DNA of 45,209 bases from Methanobacterium sp. PtaU1.Bin097. Lineage in GTDB: Archaea > Methanobacteriota > Methanobacteria > Methanobacteriales > Methanobacteriaceae. Positions 23,005 through 32,212 of this stretch are shown piece after piece. Each line of letters starts with the position of its first letter. The stretch's first letter is position 1. A program made the translations under genes and the position numbers. The notes under the pieces were generated by a model, which was not told the DNA's origin, did not search any database, and saw only the letters and a program-made list of their open reading frames with translations. The stretch is from NCBI GenBank assembly GCA_002067325.1, contig MVQY01000165.1:1-45209 (forward strand), given 5' to 3'.

Positions 23005-23757
23005 ATGGATGAAGATCAAGACAGCAAATACCAGATAGAGCTATTTTCCACTCCAAAGGGATTGTATGTGATAGATAGCCCCATAAGAATAAAAATATTA
23101 TCTCTTCTTCGTGAGAAGGAAAGGAAATTCGATGAAATAGTGGAACTATCTGGTAAAGCCAAATCCACCATATCAGAACACCTCAAGAAGCTGTATGATG
23201 AGGGGATAATAGATTCCAGACCAGATCCAGAGGACGCCCGTAAGAAAATATTCTCCATAAAATCAGAGTATCTAGGCGAACTATCCCGGGAAAAACTCTT
23301 CAAAGAGGATTTAAAACAATACGTTCAAACTTACCTGGAAAGCGATGGCAGCCCCTTCGAATTCTTCCGCCTACTATTTCAAACCATAAGAGTCTCTTTA
23401 ATAAGCCAGGGGCTCAGTGTGGACCCCATATTACATGATGCCGGGGTTCAAGTAGGAGAAACATTGTACCCGTCCCTAGAGGATCCCGATGAGACCAAAT
23501 TCATGGAAAACATAGCCCGATTCTGGAAGTCACACCAGCTGGGACGGGTGGAAGTTAAAAGTATAGAACCACTGGTGATAAATGTTTACGACTGCTTCGA
23601 ATGTAAAGGACTGCCATTTTTGGGTAAAACCGCCTGTGCATTCGACACCGGCCTCCTGAAAGCACTGTTTTCCGCCCATTACAAGAAACCACGGAAAGTT
23701 ACAGAGACAAAGTGCTACGCCACTGGAGACGACTACTGCGAGTTTATAATAGAATAA
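23005..23757 (+). CDS. MsvR-like redox-responsive transcription regulator (HTH + V4R)
   Basis: About 250 residues. The N-terminal part, residues 20-85, is an ArsR-type winged helix: SPIRIKILSLLREKERKFDEIVELSGKAKSTISEHLKKLYDEGII. The C-terminal half is a V4R domain closing with ETKCYATGDDYCEFIIE and containing CFECKGLPF; cysteines fall near 197, 200, 211, 237 and 245, matching the cysteine-rich V4R of MsvR, a methanogen regulator whose DNA binding depends on redox state. It diverges from the rubredoxin-Hcp gene across a palindrome-rich promoter, so it probably regulates that gene and itself. A GTG at 22996 is in frame; ATG 23005 is chosen, though a leaderless start is likely as no good ribosome binding site is seen. 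Confidence 0.78.
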   Translation: MDEDQDSKYQIELFSTPKGLYVIDSPIRIKILSLLREKERKFDEIVELSGKAKSTISEHLKKLYDEGIIDSRPDPEDARKKIFSIKSEYLGELSREKLFKEDLKQYVQTYLESDGSPFEFFRLLFQTIRVSLISQGLSVDPILHDAGVQVGETLYPSLEDPDETKFMENIARFWKSHQLGRVEVKSIEPLVINVYDCFECKGLPFLGKTACAFDTGLLKALFSAHYKKPRKVTETKCYATGDDYCEFIIE

Positions 23758-23841
23758 GAGATTAAACATCTGTAAAAAGATTTCCAGAAAAAAATTAATA
23801 GAAAAACAAACTATCTGAGAAAATTTTGGAGAAAAATAATT

Positions 23842-25056
23842 ATGATAATGGTTATAGACCCCCAAAACGCAGGAATCGCTGGAAACATGCTGGTAGGAGC
23901 GATGATAGACCTGGGCGTAAGAAAAGAAGAAGTCCAGGATATCATGGAATATTACGCATCCTTCTTTGGGGAGATAAATGTTGATATAGGCAAGACGAGT
24001 AAATCAGGGATCACCGCCACCTATGTGGATGTGAAATGTCAGGATGCAGAACCCATAAAATATGAAGAACTCAGGGGACGATTGAACAGTATAACACATG
24101 AAAGTGTCACACCAGAGATGCTGGAACTGGCCAATAATATTTTTAAAACACTGGCAGAAGCTGAATCCAGTGTTCATGGGATCAGCCTGGATAAAGTCCA
24201 TTTCCATGAAGTGGGAGCGGCAGATGCTGTGGCTGATGTAATGGGGGCGGTTTACTGCTTCCACCAGCTGCAGTTACACACCCAGAAAACTTATGGAATG
24301 CCTGTAGCACTGGGTGGGGGAAGGGTAGAATCAAGCCATGGTCCCATAAGCGTCCCTGCGCCGGCAACTCTGGAAATACTCAAGGGAGTCCCCACCTTCG
24401 GAGGTCCGGTGGACTTCGAGCTCACCACACCCACCGGTGCCGCACTCCTCAAGAATATGGTGGACCAGTTTTTAAGTTACTATCCCATGTTAGTCAACCA
24501 GAAAGTAGGCTACGGAGCAGGTAGGCGGGATCTATCCTTTCCCAATACCCTGCGGGTTTTAACCGGTGACGCACCCCTAGGGTCGGATAAGGTATCTGTA
24601 TTAGAGACCAACCTGGACAACATATCTGGTGAAGTACTGGGACATTCCTTCAGCAACCTGTTAGAAGCCGGTGCACTGGATGTAACCATCATCCCCACCC
24701 TCAACAAGAAAAACCGGCCCGGCCATCTCCTTCGAGTCATAACCAGACCAGAAGATTCGGCAACAGTATCCGAGGCGATAATCCGGGAGACAGGAACATT
24801 GGGAGTCAGAATACTCCCTTACGTACACAGAAACATCGCCGAGAGGAAGATCATACCCATAGAAATGGACATAGCCGGGGAAGTAACCCAGATAAACATA
24901 AAAGTAGGGCTCATCGGTGAGGAGATAATCAGCATTGCCCCCGAGTACGAGGATGCCAAGGTCATCTCTGCCAAAACAGGAGTCCCACTTAAAAACGTGA
25001 TGAAACAGGCCAGTGAGGAATTTAAGAGAATATTAGATGAGCAGGCTATTATTTAG
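23842..25056 (+). CDS. larC: LarC-like nickel insertion protein
   Basis: A 404-residue protein of the former DUF111 family. The N-terminal domain has DPQNAGIAGNMLVGAMIDLG, then HFHEVGAADAVADVMGA with the histidine-rich metal site near residue 115, ALGGGRVESSHGPISVPAPATLEIL and ELTTPTGAALLKN near 190. The C-terminal domain contains LETNLDNISGEVLGH and a ferredoxin-like region ending in KVGLIGEEIISIAPEYEDA. LarC inserts nickel with CTP into the pyridinium-dithiocarboxylate cofactor of LarA-type racemases. No larA, larB or larE lies nearby, so the client is unknown. It is one intact frame, while in Lactobacillus the two domains are joined through a frameshift. A GGAG site lies 10 nt before the ATG, and the gene follows the msvR-like gene by 84 bp. 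Confidence 0.85.
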   Translation: MIMVIDPQNAGIAGNMLVGAMIDLGVRKEEVQDIMEYYASFFGEINVDIGKTSKSGITATYVDVKCQDAEPIKYEELRGRLNSITHESVTPEMLELANNIFKTLAEAESSVHGISLDKVHFHEVGAADAVADVMGAVYCFHQLQLHTQKTYGMPVALGGGRVESSHGPISVPAPATLEILKGVPTFGGPVDFELTTPTGAALLKNMVDQFLSYYPMLVNQKVGYGAGRRDLSFPNTLRVLTGDAPLGSDKVSVLETNLDNISGEVLGHSFSNLLEAGALDVTIIPTLNKKNRPGHLLRVITRPEDSATVSEAIIRETGTLGVRILPYVHRNIAERKIIPIEMDIAGEVTQINIKVGLIGEEIISIAPEYEDAKVISAKTGVPLKNVMKQASEEFKRILDEQAII

Positions 25057-25113
25057 GTTTAGATTTTTAATTTTTTAAAGAATTAATTTTTAAGGATACT
25101 AGGTGAAAAATCC

Positions 25114-25791
25114 ATGGTTAAACCAAAAGCTATCACAGTACTCTCCGGTGGACTGGACTCCACAGTAGCCACCGCATACTTTAAGGACAAATATGATATC
25201 CAGGGGGTAACCTTCGATTACGGTCAAAGAAGCGCCCGGATGGAAATCAAATCAGCCCGGGCCATCTGCGAAAAATTAGGTATAGGCCATACGGTAATTG
25301 AGCTCCCCTGGCTCGCTGATCTGGGTGGTTCAGCTTTAACATCTGATGTGGAGGTTCCTGAACTGGAATTGGATGAGCTGGACCAGAAGGAGATATGTGA
25401 TGAAACAGCCCGGCAAGTATGGGTGCCAGGCAGGAACATGGTATTTACAGCCATAGCCACATCATTTGCCGAAGCTTCAGGAGCTGAGAAAATAATAGTT
25501 GGTTGGGACCTGGAAGAGGCAGTTACTTTTCCTGATAACTCAAAAGAATTTCTAGATGCTTATAACAGTGTTCTGGAGATTGGATCAATTTATGATATAG
25601 AAATCGAAGCACCGCTGATAGATAAAACTAAAAAAGAAATAGTGGAATTAGGGGTAGAGATAGACGCACCCCTTGAGCTGAGCTATTCATGTTACATGGG
25701 CGAAGAAAAACACTGTGGTGTATGTGAGTCATGTATGAGGCGGAAAAGGGCATTTATTGAGGCCAATGCTGAGGATGTAACTGAATATTAG
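25114..25791 (+). CDS. queC: 7-cyano-7-deazaguanine synthase
   Basis: Converts 7-carboxy-7-deazaguanine to preQ0 with ammonia and ATP; in archaea preQ0 becomes archaeosine at position 15 of tRNA. SGGLDSTVA near residues 11-19 is the PP-loop that binds ATP; VTFDYGQRS and VPGRNMVFTAIATSFAEASGA are family blocks. Zinc ligands lie at the end in SYSCYMGEEKHCGVCESC (C-x8-C-x2-C-x2-C). The 225-residue length is normal. A GGTGA element lies close before the ATG at a spacing of 8. It follows larC by 57 bp on the same strand and may share its transcript, though no functional link is known. Confidence 0.95.
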   Translation: MVKPKAITVLSGGLDSTVATAYFKDKYDIQGVTFDYGQRSARMEIKSARAICEKLGIGHTVIELPWLADLGGSALTSDVEVPELELDELDQKEICDETARQVWVPGRNMVFTAIATSFAEASGAEKIIVGWDLEEAVTFPDNSKEFLDAYNSVLEIGSIYDIEIEAPLIDKTKKEIVELGVEIDAPLELSYSCYMGEEKHCGVCESCMRRKRAFIEANAEDVTEY

Positions 25792-26003
25792 ATTATATCG
25801 CTTTATTTAAAAAGATAAATGATGATGAGGATCCACGGGCTAAAATATGTTTTTTACTTAAAAAGGACTTGAAACTCTCCAAAAGCATCAGAAATAGTAA
25901 ATAAGCAATTTTTGTTGATATCCTGCCATTAAGGGTTGCTGGTCATGTATGAATATAGGTACTGTTCTCTTACAAACTCAAAAAAAAATTAAAAAGGGGG
26001 ATT

Positions 26004-27980
26004 TTAAAATGGTAGTTCTGCGTATGTACCGTATAGTGTGTAGGTGTTTAGGTTCCAGTTATTTATGGTTCCAAATGTGTTTCTGGTACTTACAGCATCT
26101 GCGTAATACCATTTACCGTTTACGTATAACTGAGCCCATACATGTCCGTATGTTCCGCTGGAGAACGTGCAGGTTCCGTACTGATATCTGGCGGGTATGC
26201 CTGCTGCTCTGGCAAGTGCTACCACCAGATGTGCCATATCACAGCAGTTACCGCTCCTGGAGCTATAAGTACCCAGAGCACCCTTCTGTGTGTTGTAGTA
26301 GAATGAATAAGACACGTTGTCCCTCACCCAGTTGAAGATAGCCTGAGCCTTAGCATAGGTCGTTGTTTTACCCGAGATTATAGAAGCCGCCAAGTTCTTG
26401 ATGGTGGAACTGGTTGACTGGGCATTGGATGTGGCCACCAGATACTTCTGTAAAGAAGAATCAGTCGTGGTACTTCCGCTTGTTGTGCTTCCGCCTGTCT
26501 GACTGCTCCAAGATTTTACTGACACATAGTTGGGTAATCTGTTATTGTCGTCGTAGAAAGCTACTATCCTGGAAAATACGTATATCAGTGATTCGTAGCT
26601 GATTTTTCCTAGAGTGGTGGTGGCGTAGTTGGGTGCTCGGCCGTTGGTGTTGATGAAGTTTTGTATACTTTCTGCAATTTTTAGATACTCTGATTTCAGA
26701 ATGTTACCTGATTCAACGTTCTCTGTTGAATTTGTGGCTGAATCCACATTTTTTACTGTGATTGCCGTTGTAGAACCACTGTTTACTTGAATTGTCCCTG
26801 TAGTTAGGAGATAAAGGAATTCTGACATTGTAACTTGTTCTCCTGAAATAGTCACATAGTTGGGCAACCTCTGGTTACTCTCTATAAACGACTTCACACT
26901 AGAAGCTGCACTGGCTACCTGACTTACACTTACGGTGGTTGTACTGCTTTCTGTGCTGACGTCAGCTGCCCAGGCAATGAGCTTGGCCAGTATGTCCGGG
27001 TACTGTGGTGAAAGTTCCAGATGGGATCCGAGGAGTACTGATCTTCCTTCGCCGTAGTAGTCGCTGACTATGTCTGCGTAGCCTTTGTAACCAGTTTTGC
27101 TGTCGGCGTAGGTGGCTAGTATTTTGGCTGTGCTGCTGGTGGTGTACATGGCCGCACCATTGTAGTGATTTACGGTGATGGTACCGCTACGGCCTAATAG
27201 TTGTGTTCCTGCTGAGGTGAACTGCATTGCTAAGTTTCCCACGTAACTCACGACTTTTGCGTTTACGTTGGGTGCTATTCCCCAACCATTGTATTTACCA
27301 TCCACACTTGCCACAGCTGCATAAGCACCAGCACATATTCCTATGTATCCTCCACCATTTGCAACAAAGCTCTTAATGGCACTTGCACTAATACTACCAC
27401 TATTCAGGTAATAATAACCTCCACTACCACCGGGCATAATCAGTACATCATATCCTGATAGGATTGATGAGGTGATTTTTGTGGTGGTGGTGTAAGTGAA
27501 TTTTACGCCTGATACTAGATTATTGCTATTTGCGTTGCTTAAAATAGTTTTCAAGCCGCTAACACAATTAGCACTGGCGTAAGCTCCGTTGTAGATCAGC
27601 ACCTTGATGGTGGTTGTGCTTCCGGCTGCAGAACCAGCTGCAATTTGAGATTCATTGTTAGAACTACTGGTGTTTTTTGAGCTGGTACTAGACTTGGAAG
27701 TCGTAGATGTAGTCCCTGTTGAATTGGTGGTTGTAACTTTTTCAGTTGAATCCTCTGTTTTATTACTTGTGTCTGTGTTTACTTGTTGTGTTGTGGTTTG
27801 GACTTTGTCGGTGGCGTTGGTTTGATTTTGGCTTACTGCAGATACAGTATTTGCACTTAATGCCAGTGTTAATGCCAAAAATATTAACACTGCAAAAATC
27901 AATTTTCGTTTAATTTTACCGCCTCCATGTCCAAAAATGTTCAAAGGGTTTGTATAAACCCCTTTCTTGGACGTGTACAT
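26004..27980 (-). CDS. Secreted cell-wall protein: GATase1-like domain, pseudomurein-binding repeats, transglutaminase-like peptidase
   Basis: About 658 residues in four parts. A signal peptide occupies roughly 22-50 (KIKRKLIFAVLIFLALTLAL...TVSA). A Ser/Thr/Asn-rich linker runs to about 122. Residues 125-345 resemble the glutamine-amidotransferase-like N-domain of biotin protein ligase (BPL_N): YDVLIMPGGSGG, GYIGICAGAYA with a nucleophile-elbow cysteine near 218, and a late VLLGSHLELSPQ. Pseudomurein-binding repeats follow (about 354-400 and 434-490; motif FIxxNxRxPNYV). The last 150 residues are a transglutaminase-like domain with SGNCCDMAHL, GHVWAQLYVNGKWYYAD, giving a Cys-His-Asp triad as in the endoisopeptidases PeiW and PeiP, which cut the peptide links of pseudomurein. 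TTG 27986 could also be the start. A role in cell-wall turnover or autolysis is likely. Confidence 0.85.
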   Translation of the reverse strand: MYTSKKGVYTNPLNIFGHGGGKIKRKLIFAVLIFLALTLALSANTVSAVSQNQTNATDKVQTTTQQVNTDTSNKTEDSTEKVTTTNSTGTTSTTSKSSTSSKNTSSSNNESQIAAGSAAGSTTTIKVLIYNGAYASANCVSGLKTILSNANSNNLVSGVKFTYTTTTKITSSILSGYDVLIMPGGSGGYYYLNSGSISASAIKSFVANGGGYIGICAGAYAAVASVDGKYNGWGIAPNVNAKVVSYVGNLAMQFTSAGTQLLGRSGTITVNHYNGAAMYTTSSTAKILATYADSKTGYKGYADIVSDYYGEGRSVLLGSHLELSPQYPDILAKLIAWAADVSTESSTTTVSVSQVASAASSVKSFIESNQRLPNYVTISGEQVTMSEFLYLLTTGTIQVNSGSTTAITVKNVDSATNSTENVESGNILKSEYLKIAESIQNFINTNGRAPNYATTTLGKISYESLIYVFSRIVAFYDDNNRLPNYVSVKSWSSQTGGSTTSGSTTTDSSLQKYLVATSNAQSTSSTIKNLAASIISGKTTTYAKAQAIFNWVRDNVSYSFYYNTQKGALGTYSSRSGNCCDMAHLVVALARAAGIPARYQYGTCTFSSGTYGHVWAQLYVNGKWYYADAVSTRNTFGTINNWNLNTYTLYGTYAELPF

Positions 27981-28567
27981 GATCAATTAGGAATTCCTTA
28001 TAAATCTTACGGTTTTAATCCCAAAAATACACGTTCACTAAGCTTTTCTCTTTATTTAAGGCATGTTTAAAAGCCTTTTTAATAATTCTAATTGAAAACT
28101 TTCGTTCAATTCCTTATTTTAAGAATTATGGTTCATTTAAAAGTTAAATACAAAAAATCCTCATATTTAGGCATTATATGCTACAAATCTCCTTCTTGGC
28201 TTCGCCTATCACTTAATTTCATATGGTGATTTTTACAAAAGTTTATTTAAACAATTTTAATTAGAATAAGAAAGAGTATTTAGTTTATAATTAAGTTTTA
28301 AACTCTTAAAAATAGTTTACAAACTATCTGTAAACTTAAGTAACTTATGTGCTCTAAAATATTTCAAGCTGATGCCGGATTATAGAATGAGATAACATGC
28401 TATAAGATTATAACCATTAACCTTCAGATTTCATGTTTCCTGAGAGGGTTCTGTAAGGCATTTTTTTGTTTTATATCCGAGTGATATGGTGGCGCCTAAT
28501 AGGTTTAGAGGCGTGTTTGGTTACTGATTTCCATTTGAAGCGCCTTTGGTCGAGATCAACGGAGATT
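27981..28567. promoter_or_regulatory. Long non-coding region upstream of the cell-wall peptidase gene
   Basis: About 590 bp without a convincing gene. Nearest the peptidase start is a nested inverted repeat: ATAATTCT (28082-28089) with AGAATTAT (28122-28129), and inside it AATTGAA (28090-28096) with TTCAATT (28105-28111). This could be a leader structure or an operator on the minus-strand gene. The remainder is AT-rich up to about 28430, and then 28440-28560 is noticeably more GC-rich (GGTGGCGCC, GAGGCGTG, GAAGCGCC), as a structured RNA might be. I do not recognise a known RNA family in it. Confidence 0.35.
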
Positions 28568-28593
28568 TCATAAAAAAACGCGCTATTTTATGA
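28568..28593 (-). terminator. Hairpin over the pycB stop codon
   Basis: TCATAAAA and TTTTATGA are perfect inverted 8-mers at 28568-28575 and 28586-28593, flanking the pycB stop codon. In the minus-strand RNA this gives a stem with a GCGCG-containing loop. No long U tract follows, so termination is only possible, not certain. Confidence 0.35.
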
Positions 28594-30301
28594 CCATCAA
28601 AACATCACCGGCATCAACGGTGTCTCCCTCATCCACGTAGATCTGTTCTACTGTCCCGGACTGTGAGGCGTAGACATCGTTTTCCATCTTCATGGCCTCC
28701 AGTACGGCCACCACGTCTCCTTCGTTTACCTGGTCTCCCCGGTTTACCTTAAGCTTCAGGATCATGCCCTGCATGGTGGTGCTCACCGCTCCCTCGACGT
28801 TGCCTCGGGGTACTTTGCCCTGGGTGGGTTCTATTTCCATATAACCTACTGGTGTGATTTTGACATCGAAGACTTCTCCATCCACATCAACTGCGTACTC
28901 GGTGGGCAGCCCAGCGGGTTCTTCCTTACTTGAAGCTTCTTCTGGTGGTTTTAACTCTTCTTCTTCGATTTCACCACGGAGGAATTTCACTGCAACCTGA
29001 GGGTACAGGGCGTAGGTTAAAACGTCTTCTTCCTTTTTAACTATGCCTTTTTCTTCTGCTTCCCTGCGGCATTTTTCCAGCTGGGGTTCCAGTAGATCGG
29101 CGGGCCTTACTGTTATCCGCTCTTCATCCCCTATGATCTTATGGGCTACTTCTTCGTTGATGGGGGCGGGTGGTCTGCCATAGAATCCTTTGATGTAATC
29201 TTTGACTTCCTTGGTCACGTTCCCGTATCTTTCACCGTTGAGGACGTTCATTACGGCTTGTATCCCCACGATCTGGCTGGTTGGAGTTACCAGTGGGGGG
29301 TATCCCAGGTCTTTCCGGACTCTGGGGACCTCCTTAAGCACGTCTTCATAACGGTCCAGGGCGTTCTGAGCTTTAAGCTGTGATACGAAGTTGGAGAGCA
29401 TACCACCGGGGATCTGGTAGATTAAAACATCGGTGTCTATCTTTTCAGATATGGGATCGATGAGGCTGCTGTACTTCTTACGTATCTCCTCGAAATATTC
29501 CTTGATCTCTTTTAGGAGCTTCAAATCAAGCCCGGTATCATATGGGGTGTTTTGTAGCGCAGCCACTATACTTTCGGTTGGTGGCTGGGACGCTCCCCAG
29601 GAGAGGGGTGATATGGCAGTGTCCAGAAGGTCAACTCCAGCTTCACAGGCAGTGTAATAACTCATGGGAGTCATACCGCTGGTACAGTGGCAGTGTAAGT
29701 TAACCATGAGGTTGGTTTCTTCTTTAAGGGCCTTGATCAAGTCATAAGTGTCATATGGTGATATGAGTCCGGCCATATCCTTCACCGCTACCGAATCACA
29801 TCCTAATTCCTCTAAATTCTGTGCGAATTCCACGTAACTTTTTAAGGAATGATAAGGACTTACTGTGTAACTGATGGTTGCCTGAACATGTGCATCCTGT
29901 TCCTTAGCTACTTTTATGGCCATTTCCATGTTTCGGATGTCGTTCAGGGCATCAAATATCCGGAATACATCTATACCATTTTCATAGGATTTTTCCACGA
30001 ATTTACGGACGATATCATCGGGGTAATGCTTGTACCCCACCAGGTTCTGGCCGCGGAGAAGCATCTGTAAGGGGGTCCTGGTCACTATCTCTTTAAGCTG
30101 CCTCAGGCGTTCCCAGGGGTCTTCGTTGAGATAGCGGATGCAGGTATCGAAGGTGGCACCACCCCAGGACTCCAGGGAGAAATAACCCACTTTATCCATT
30201 TCCTCGGCTATGGGTAACATGTCTCTGGTTCGCATTCTGGTGGCCATCAGTGACTGGTGGGCATCCCGGAATGCAGTTTCAATGATTCTTATTTTTTTCA
30301 T
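28583..30301 (-). CDS. pycB: Pyruvate carboxylase subunit B (carboxyltransferase and biotin carrier)
   Basis: Transfers CO2 from carboxybiotin to pyruvate, giving oxaloacetate for amino acid synthesis. The 572 residues comprise a carboxyltransferase TIM barrel starting ETAFRDAHQSLMATRMRTRDM with metal-site residues, WGGATFDTCIRYLNEDPWERL, MVNLHCHCTSGM near 207 (metal histidines), then a conserved C-terminal lobe, a Pro/Glu-rich linker around 460-480, and a biotinyl domain at 500-572 with EAMKMEND, in which the lysine carries biotin. The biotin carboxylase subunit (PycA) is separate in methanogens and is not in the window. Oxaloacetate decarboxylase alpha is very similar but needs membrane partners not seen here. 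TATA-like sequences lie around 30367 and 30390 upstream. Confidence 0.93.
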   Translation of the reverse strand: MKKIRIIETAFRDAHQSLMATRMRTRDMLPIAEEMDKVGYFSLESWGGATFDTCIRYLNEDPWERLRQLKEIVTRTPLQMLLRGQNLVGYKHYPDDIVRKFVEKSYENGIDVFRIFDALNDIRNMEMAIKVAKEQDAHVQATISYTVSPYHSLKSYVEFAQNLEELGCDSVAVKDMAGLISPYDTYDLIKALKEETNLMVNLHCHCTSGMTPMSYYTACEAGVDLLDTAISPLSWGASQPPTESIVAALQNTPYDTGLDLKLLKEIKEYFEEIRKKYSSLIDPISEKIDTDVLIYQIPGGMLSNFVSQLKAQNALDRYEDVLKEVPRVRKDLGYPPLVTPTSQIVGIQAVMNVLNGERYGNVTKEVKDYIKGFYGRPPAPINEEVAHKIIGDEERITVRPADLLEPQLEKCRREAEEKGIVKKEEDVLTYALYPQVAVKFLRGEIEEEELKPPEEASSKEEPAGLPTEYAVDVDGEVFDVKITPVGYMEIEPTQGKVPRGNVEGAVSTTMQGMILKLKVNRGDQVNEGDVVAVLEAMKMENDVYASQSGTVEQIYVDEGDTVDAGDVLMVIK

Positions 30302-30490
30302 TGGTGACCCTCACTTGAATCGATTCACTACTATACCTAATTACGAGTTGATAAAAAAATTAGTTTCCTTATATACATAGTCGTAAGTTGCATATATATT
30401 ATGATCTGATTATGTAGAAAAAATTGGTCTGAATTGCGCAAAAATAACATGAAATTCACATAACGAAATAAAGAATATAGTAAATAGTGT

Positions 30491-32092
30491 TCAATCCATT
30501 ACCTGGCACACTATATAGTCCTGGTTTTCATATACCACCTTAACAAAATCAGGGAGAAGCTCTGGGAGACTCTCTGAGACGGATTTATTGAGATACACCA
30601 GGGGATAGAACTCTGATTTGACATTGATGAGTTCTAGGGTTTCATTCTGGGAGTTAAAACTTAATCTCTTATCCAGCACCAGGTATCCTATCTTCGCTTC
30701 CTTCAGGGCCGACTGGGACATGGCTTTATTGAAATCTTCGAAGCCATAGTGAATGGGCATACTGGACACGGTGGCCAGGAAGGTACCGGTGAAGAGGTTG
30801 TTGGTAAGTATGGATTTGTTTTTATCCCCGTTGGTGTTGAACCAGTTTGCCAGGTCCACCATTGACTGTGAGGGAGGGGCTATGTTGAGTGTTCCGTACT
30901 CATTTTTCACCTGGAAGGTGCCGAAGTCGGAGTTTTCCACGGTTAAAACTCCACTTAGAATGGCCAGACCAAACACGGCAACCAGTATACTGGCCCGGAA
31001 CTTATCTGATGATAAACGCTTACTGGCCTTCAACCTTCGATAGAGCTCACTTAATCCAAAACCACCTATTATGGAGAGGGGTATCAAAAGATACACCAGT
31101 AAACGATAGGATATGATGTTTATACCAAACAGGTAGGTGATGCTTAAGAGGAACATCATCATGATCCAGATGAGGATGAACAGGTCCTTTTTAGGCAATT
31201 TATCCAGTGTCTTTCCGCGCATTTTATTTAAAGAGAAGACTATCCCTATAACACCGAATATCAGTACCATGATGCCCAGGTTAAGGTATCCTTCCAGGCT
31301 TAAAGGCCGATTATATGCTATGGAGGTGGCTATCCCCGTGGCAACCGAAATGCCCTCGTTTATAAGGGAGTACAATACGTCTGGCTGGAGTATCAGGAGA
31401 TATAAAAGTCCCACCACCACCAGGCAGGCCGGTATAAATAGGAAGGCACCGTAGATCTTGAAGATACGGAGATTACGGTAGACTATTAATTCTACCAGGC
31501 TGAATATGGTTATAATTAAAAATAAGATGAAACTGGCGGGTATGTGAGTTGAGATAATAACAACGAACAGGATACCGGAGAAAATCGCGTATTTAAGCAG
31601 GTCTTCCCTGATGGACCGGTAGTAAAGGTAGACCGATAGGGGGAGGAATATTAAGGCCAGGTTCTCAGGGATGGGTAGCATGATACGGCCTAAGAGGAAA
31701 CTGGAAAGTACTAAAAATCCCGCAGAGATACCGGCAATAGTTCCGTAGAATTTCCAGGCAACATAGCTCACTGAGGCGACTATAAGCATGGCCAGGATAG
31801 GTTGTAAGGCCCGTGCGATCTGGAAGTAGTCGACCTTGGTGATCATGCCCAGGGCGGCAAGCAGGAAATGGAAAAGGGGTGGGTATCCTATTTTCTGGCC
31901 GAATGGCGCATTTAAGAGGGGATCAGTTAATATCAACCCGTATTTAGTGTAGACCATGGTGTACTGTACGTGGATGATGATATCCCAGCTCAGCGGCCAC
32001 TGAAATTTCAGTGTGGGGATGAGGGCTATTAAAAAGGCGATTATGGCGGGTATGATCCATACATGCCACTTTTGCAGTTTTTCATGGTTCAT
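30491..32092 (-). CDS. Multi-spanning GT-C-like membrane protein
   Basis: A 533-residue membrane protein with about eleven to twelve hydrophobic segments and a soluble C-terminal portion of about 140 residues. The first extracytoplasmic loop contains QWPLSWDIIIHV near residue 31-42, with an aspartate where GT-C glycosyltransferases and the oligosaccharyltransferase family have a catalytic acidic residue, followed by a YPPLFHFLLAAL helix. The C-terminal soluble part begins around residue 395. No exact family is recognised; a lipid-sugar glycosyltransferase or an archaeal DUF of unknown function are both possible. A GTGAT element lies 3 nt before the ATG. It is transcribed away from the nif operon, across a 416 bp gap. 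Confidence 0.6.
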   Translation of the reverse strand: MNHEKLQKWHVWIIPAIIAFLIALIPTLKFQWPLSWDIIIHVQYTMVYTKYGLILTDPLLNAPFGQKIGYPPLFHFLLAALGMITKVDYFQIARALQPILAMLIVASVSYVAWKFYGTIAGISAGFLVLSSFLLGRIMLPIPENLALIFLPLSVYLYYRSIREDLLKYAIFSGILFVVIISTHIPASFILFLIITIFSLVELIVYRNLRIFKIYGAFLFIPACLVVVGLLYLLILQPDVLYSLINEGISVATGIATSIAYNRPLSLEGYLNLGIMVLIFGVIGIVFSLNKMRGKTLDKLPKKDLFILIWIMMMFLLSITYLFGINIISYRLLVYLLIPLSIIGGFGLSELYRRLKASKRLSSDKFRASILVAVFGLAILSGVLTVENSDFGTFQVKNEYGTLNIAPPSQSMVDLANWFNTNGDKNKSILTNNLFTGTFLATVSSMPIHYGFEDFNKAMSQSALKEAKIGYLVLDKRLSFNSQNETLELINVKSEFYPLVYLNKSVSESLPELLPDFVKVVYENQDYIVCQVMD

Positions 32093-32128
32093 TATATCAC
32101 GTTCTAAGTTATGTAATCGTCACCAGTA

Positions 32129-32212
32129 CATTAAAATTATGTATTGGTTTGTTTGAATCCATTAAAATTATGCACTGGGTTCATTGAACACTATAAAAAT
32201 TGTGGGTTCATT
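32129..32212. repeat. Three-copy 31 bp imperfect tandem repeat
   Basis: CATTAAAATTATGTATTGG starts at 32129 and CATTAAAATTATGCACTGG at 32160, each followed by GTT(T/C)(G/A)TT-GAA; a weaker third copy (ACTATAAAAATTGTGGGTTC) begins near 32190. The period is 31 bp, close to three helical turns. They lie 220-300 bp before the predicted nif transcription start and just upstream of the divergent membrane-protein gene. Confidence 0.55.

Noticed and set aside
25819..25825. ATGATGA C-box-like motif downstream of queC
   Set aside because: No CTGA D box at a fitting distance and no flanking stem, so a C/D box RNA is not supported.
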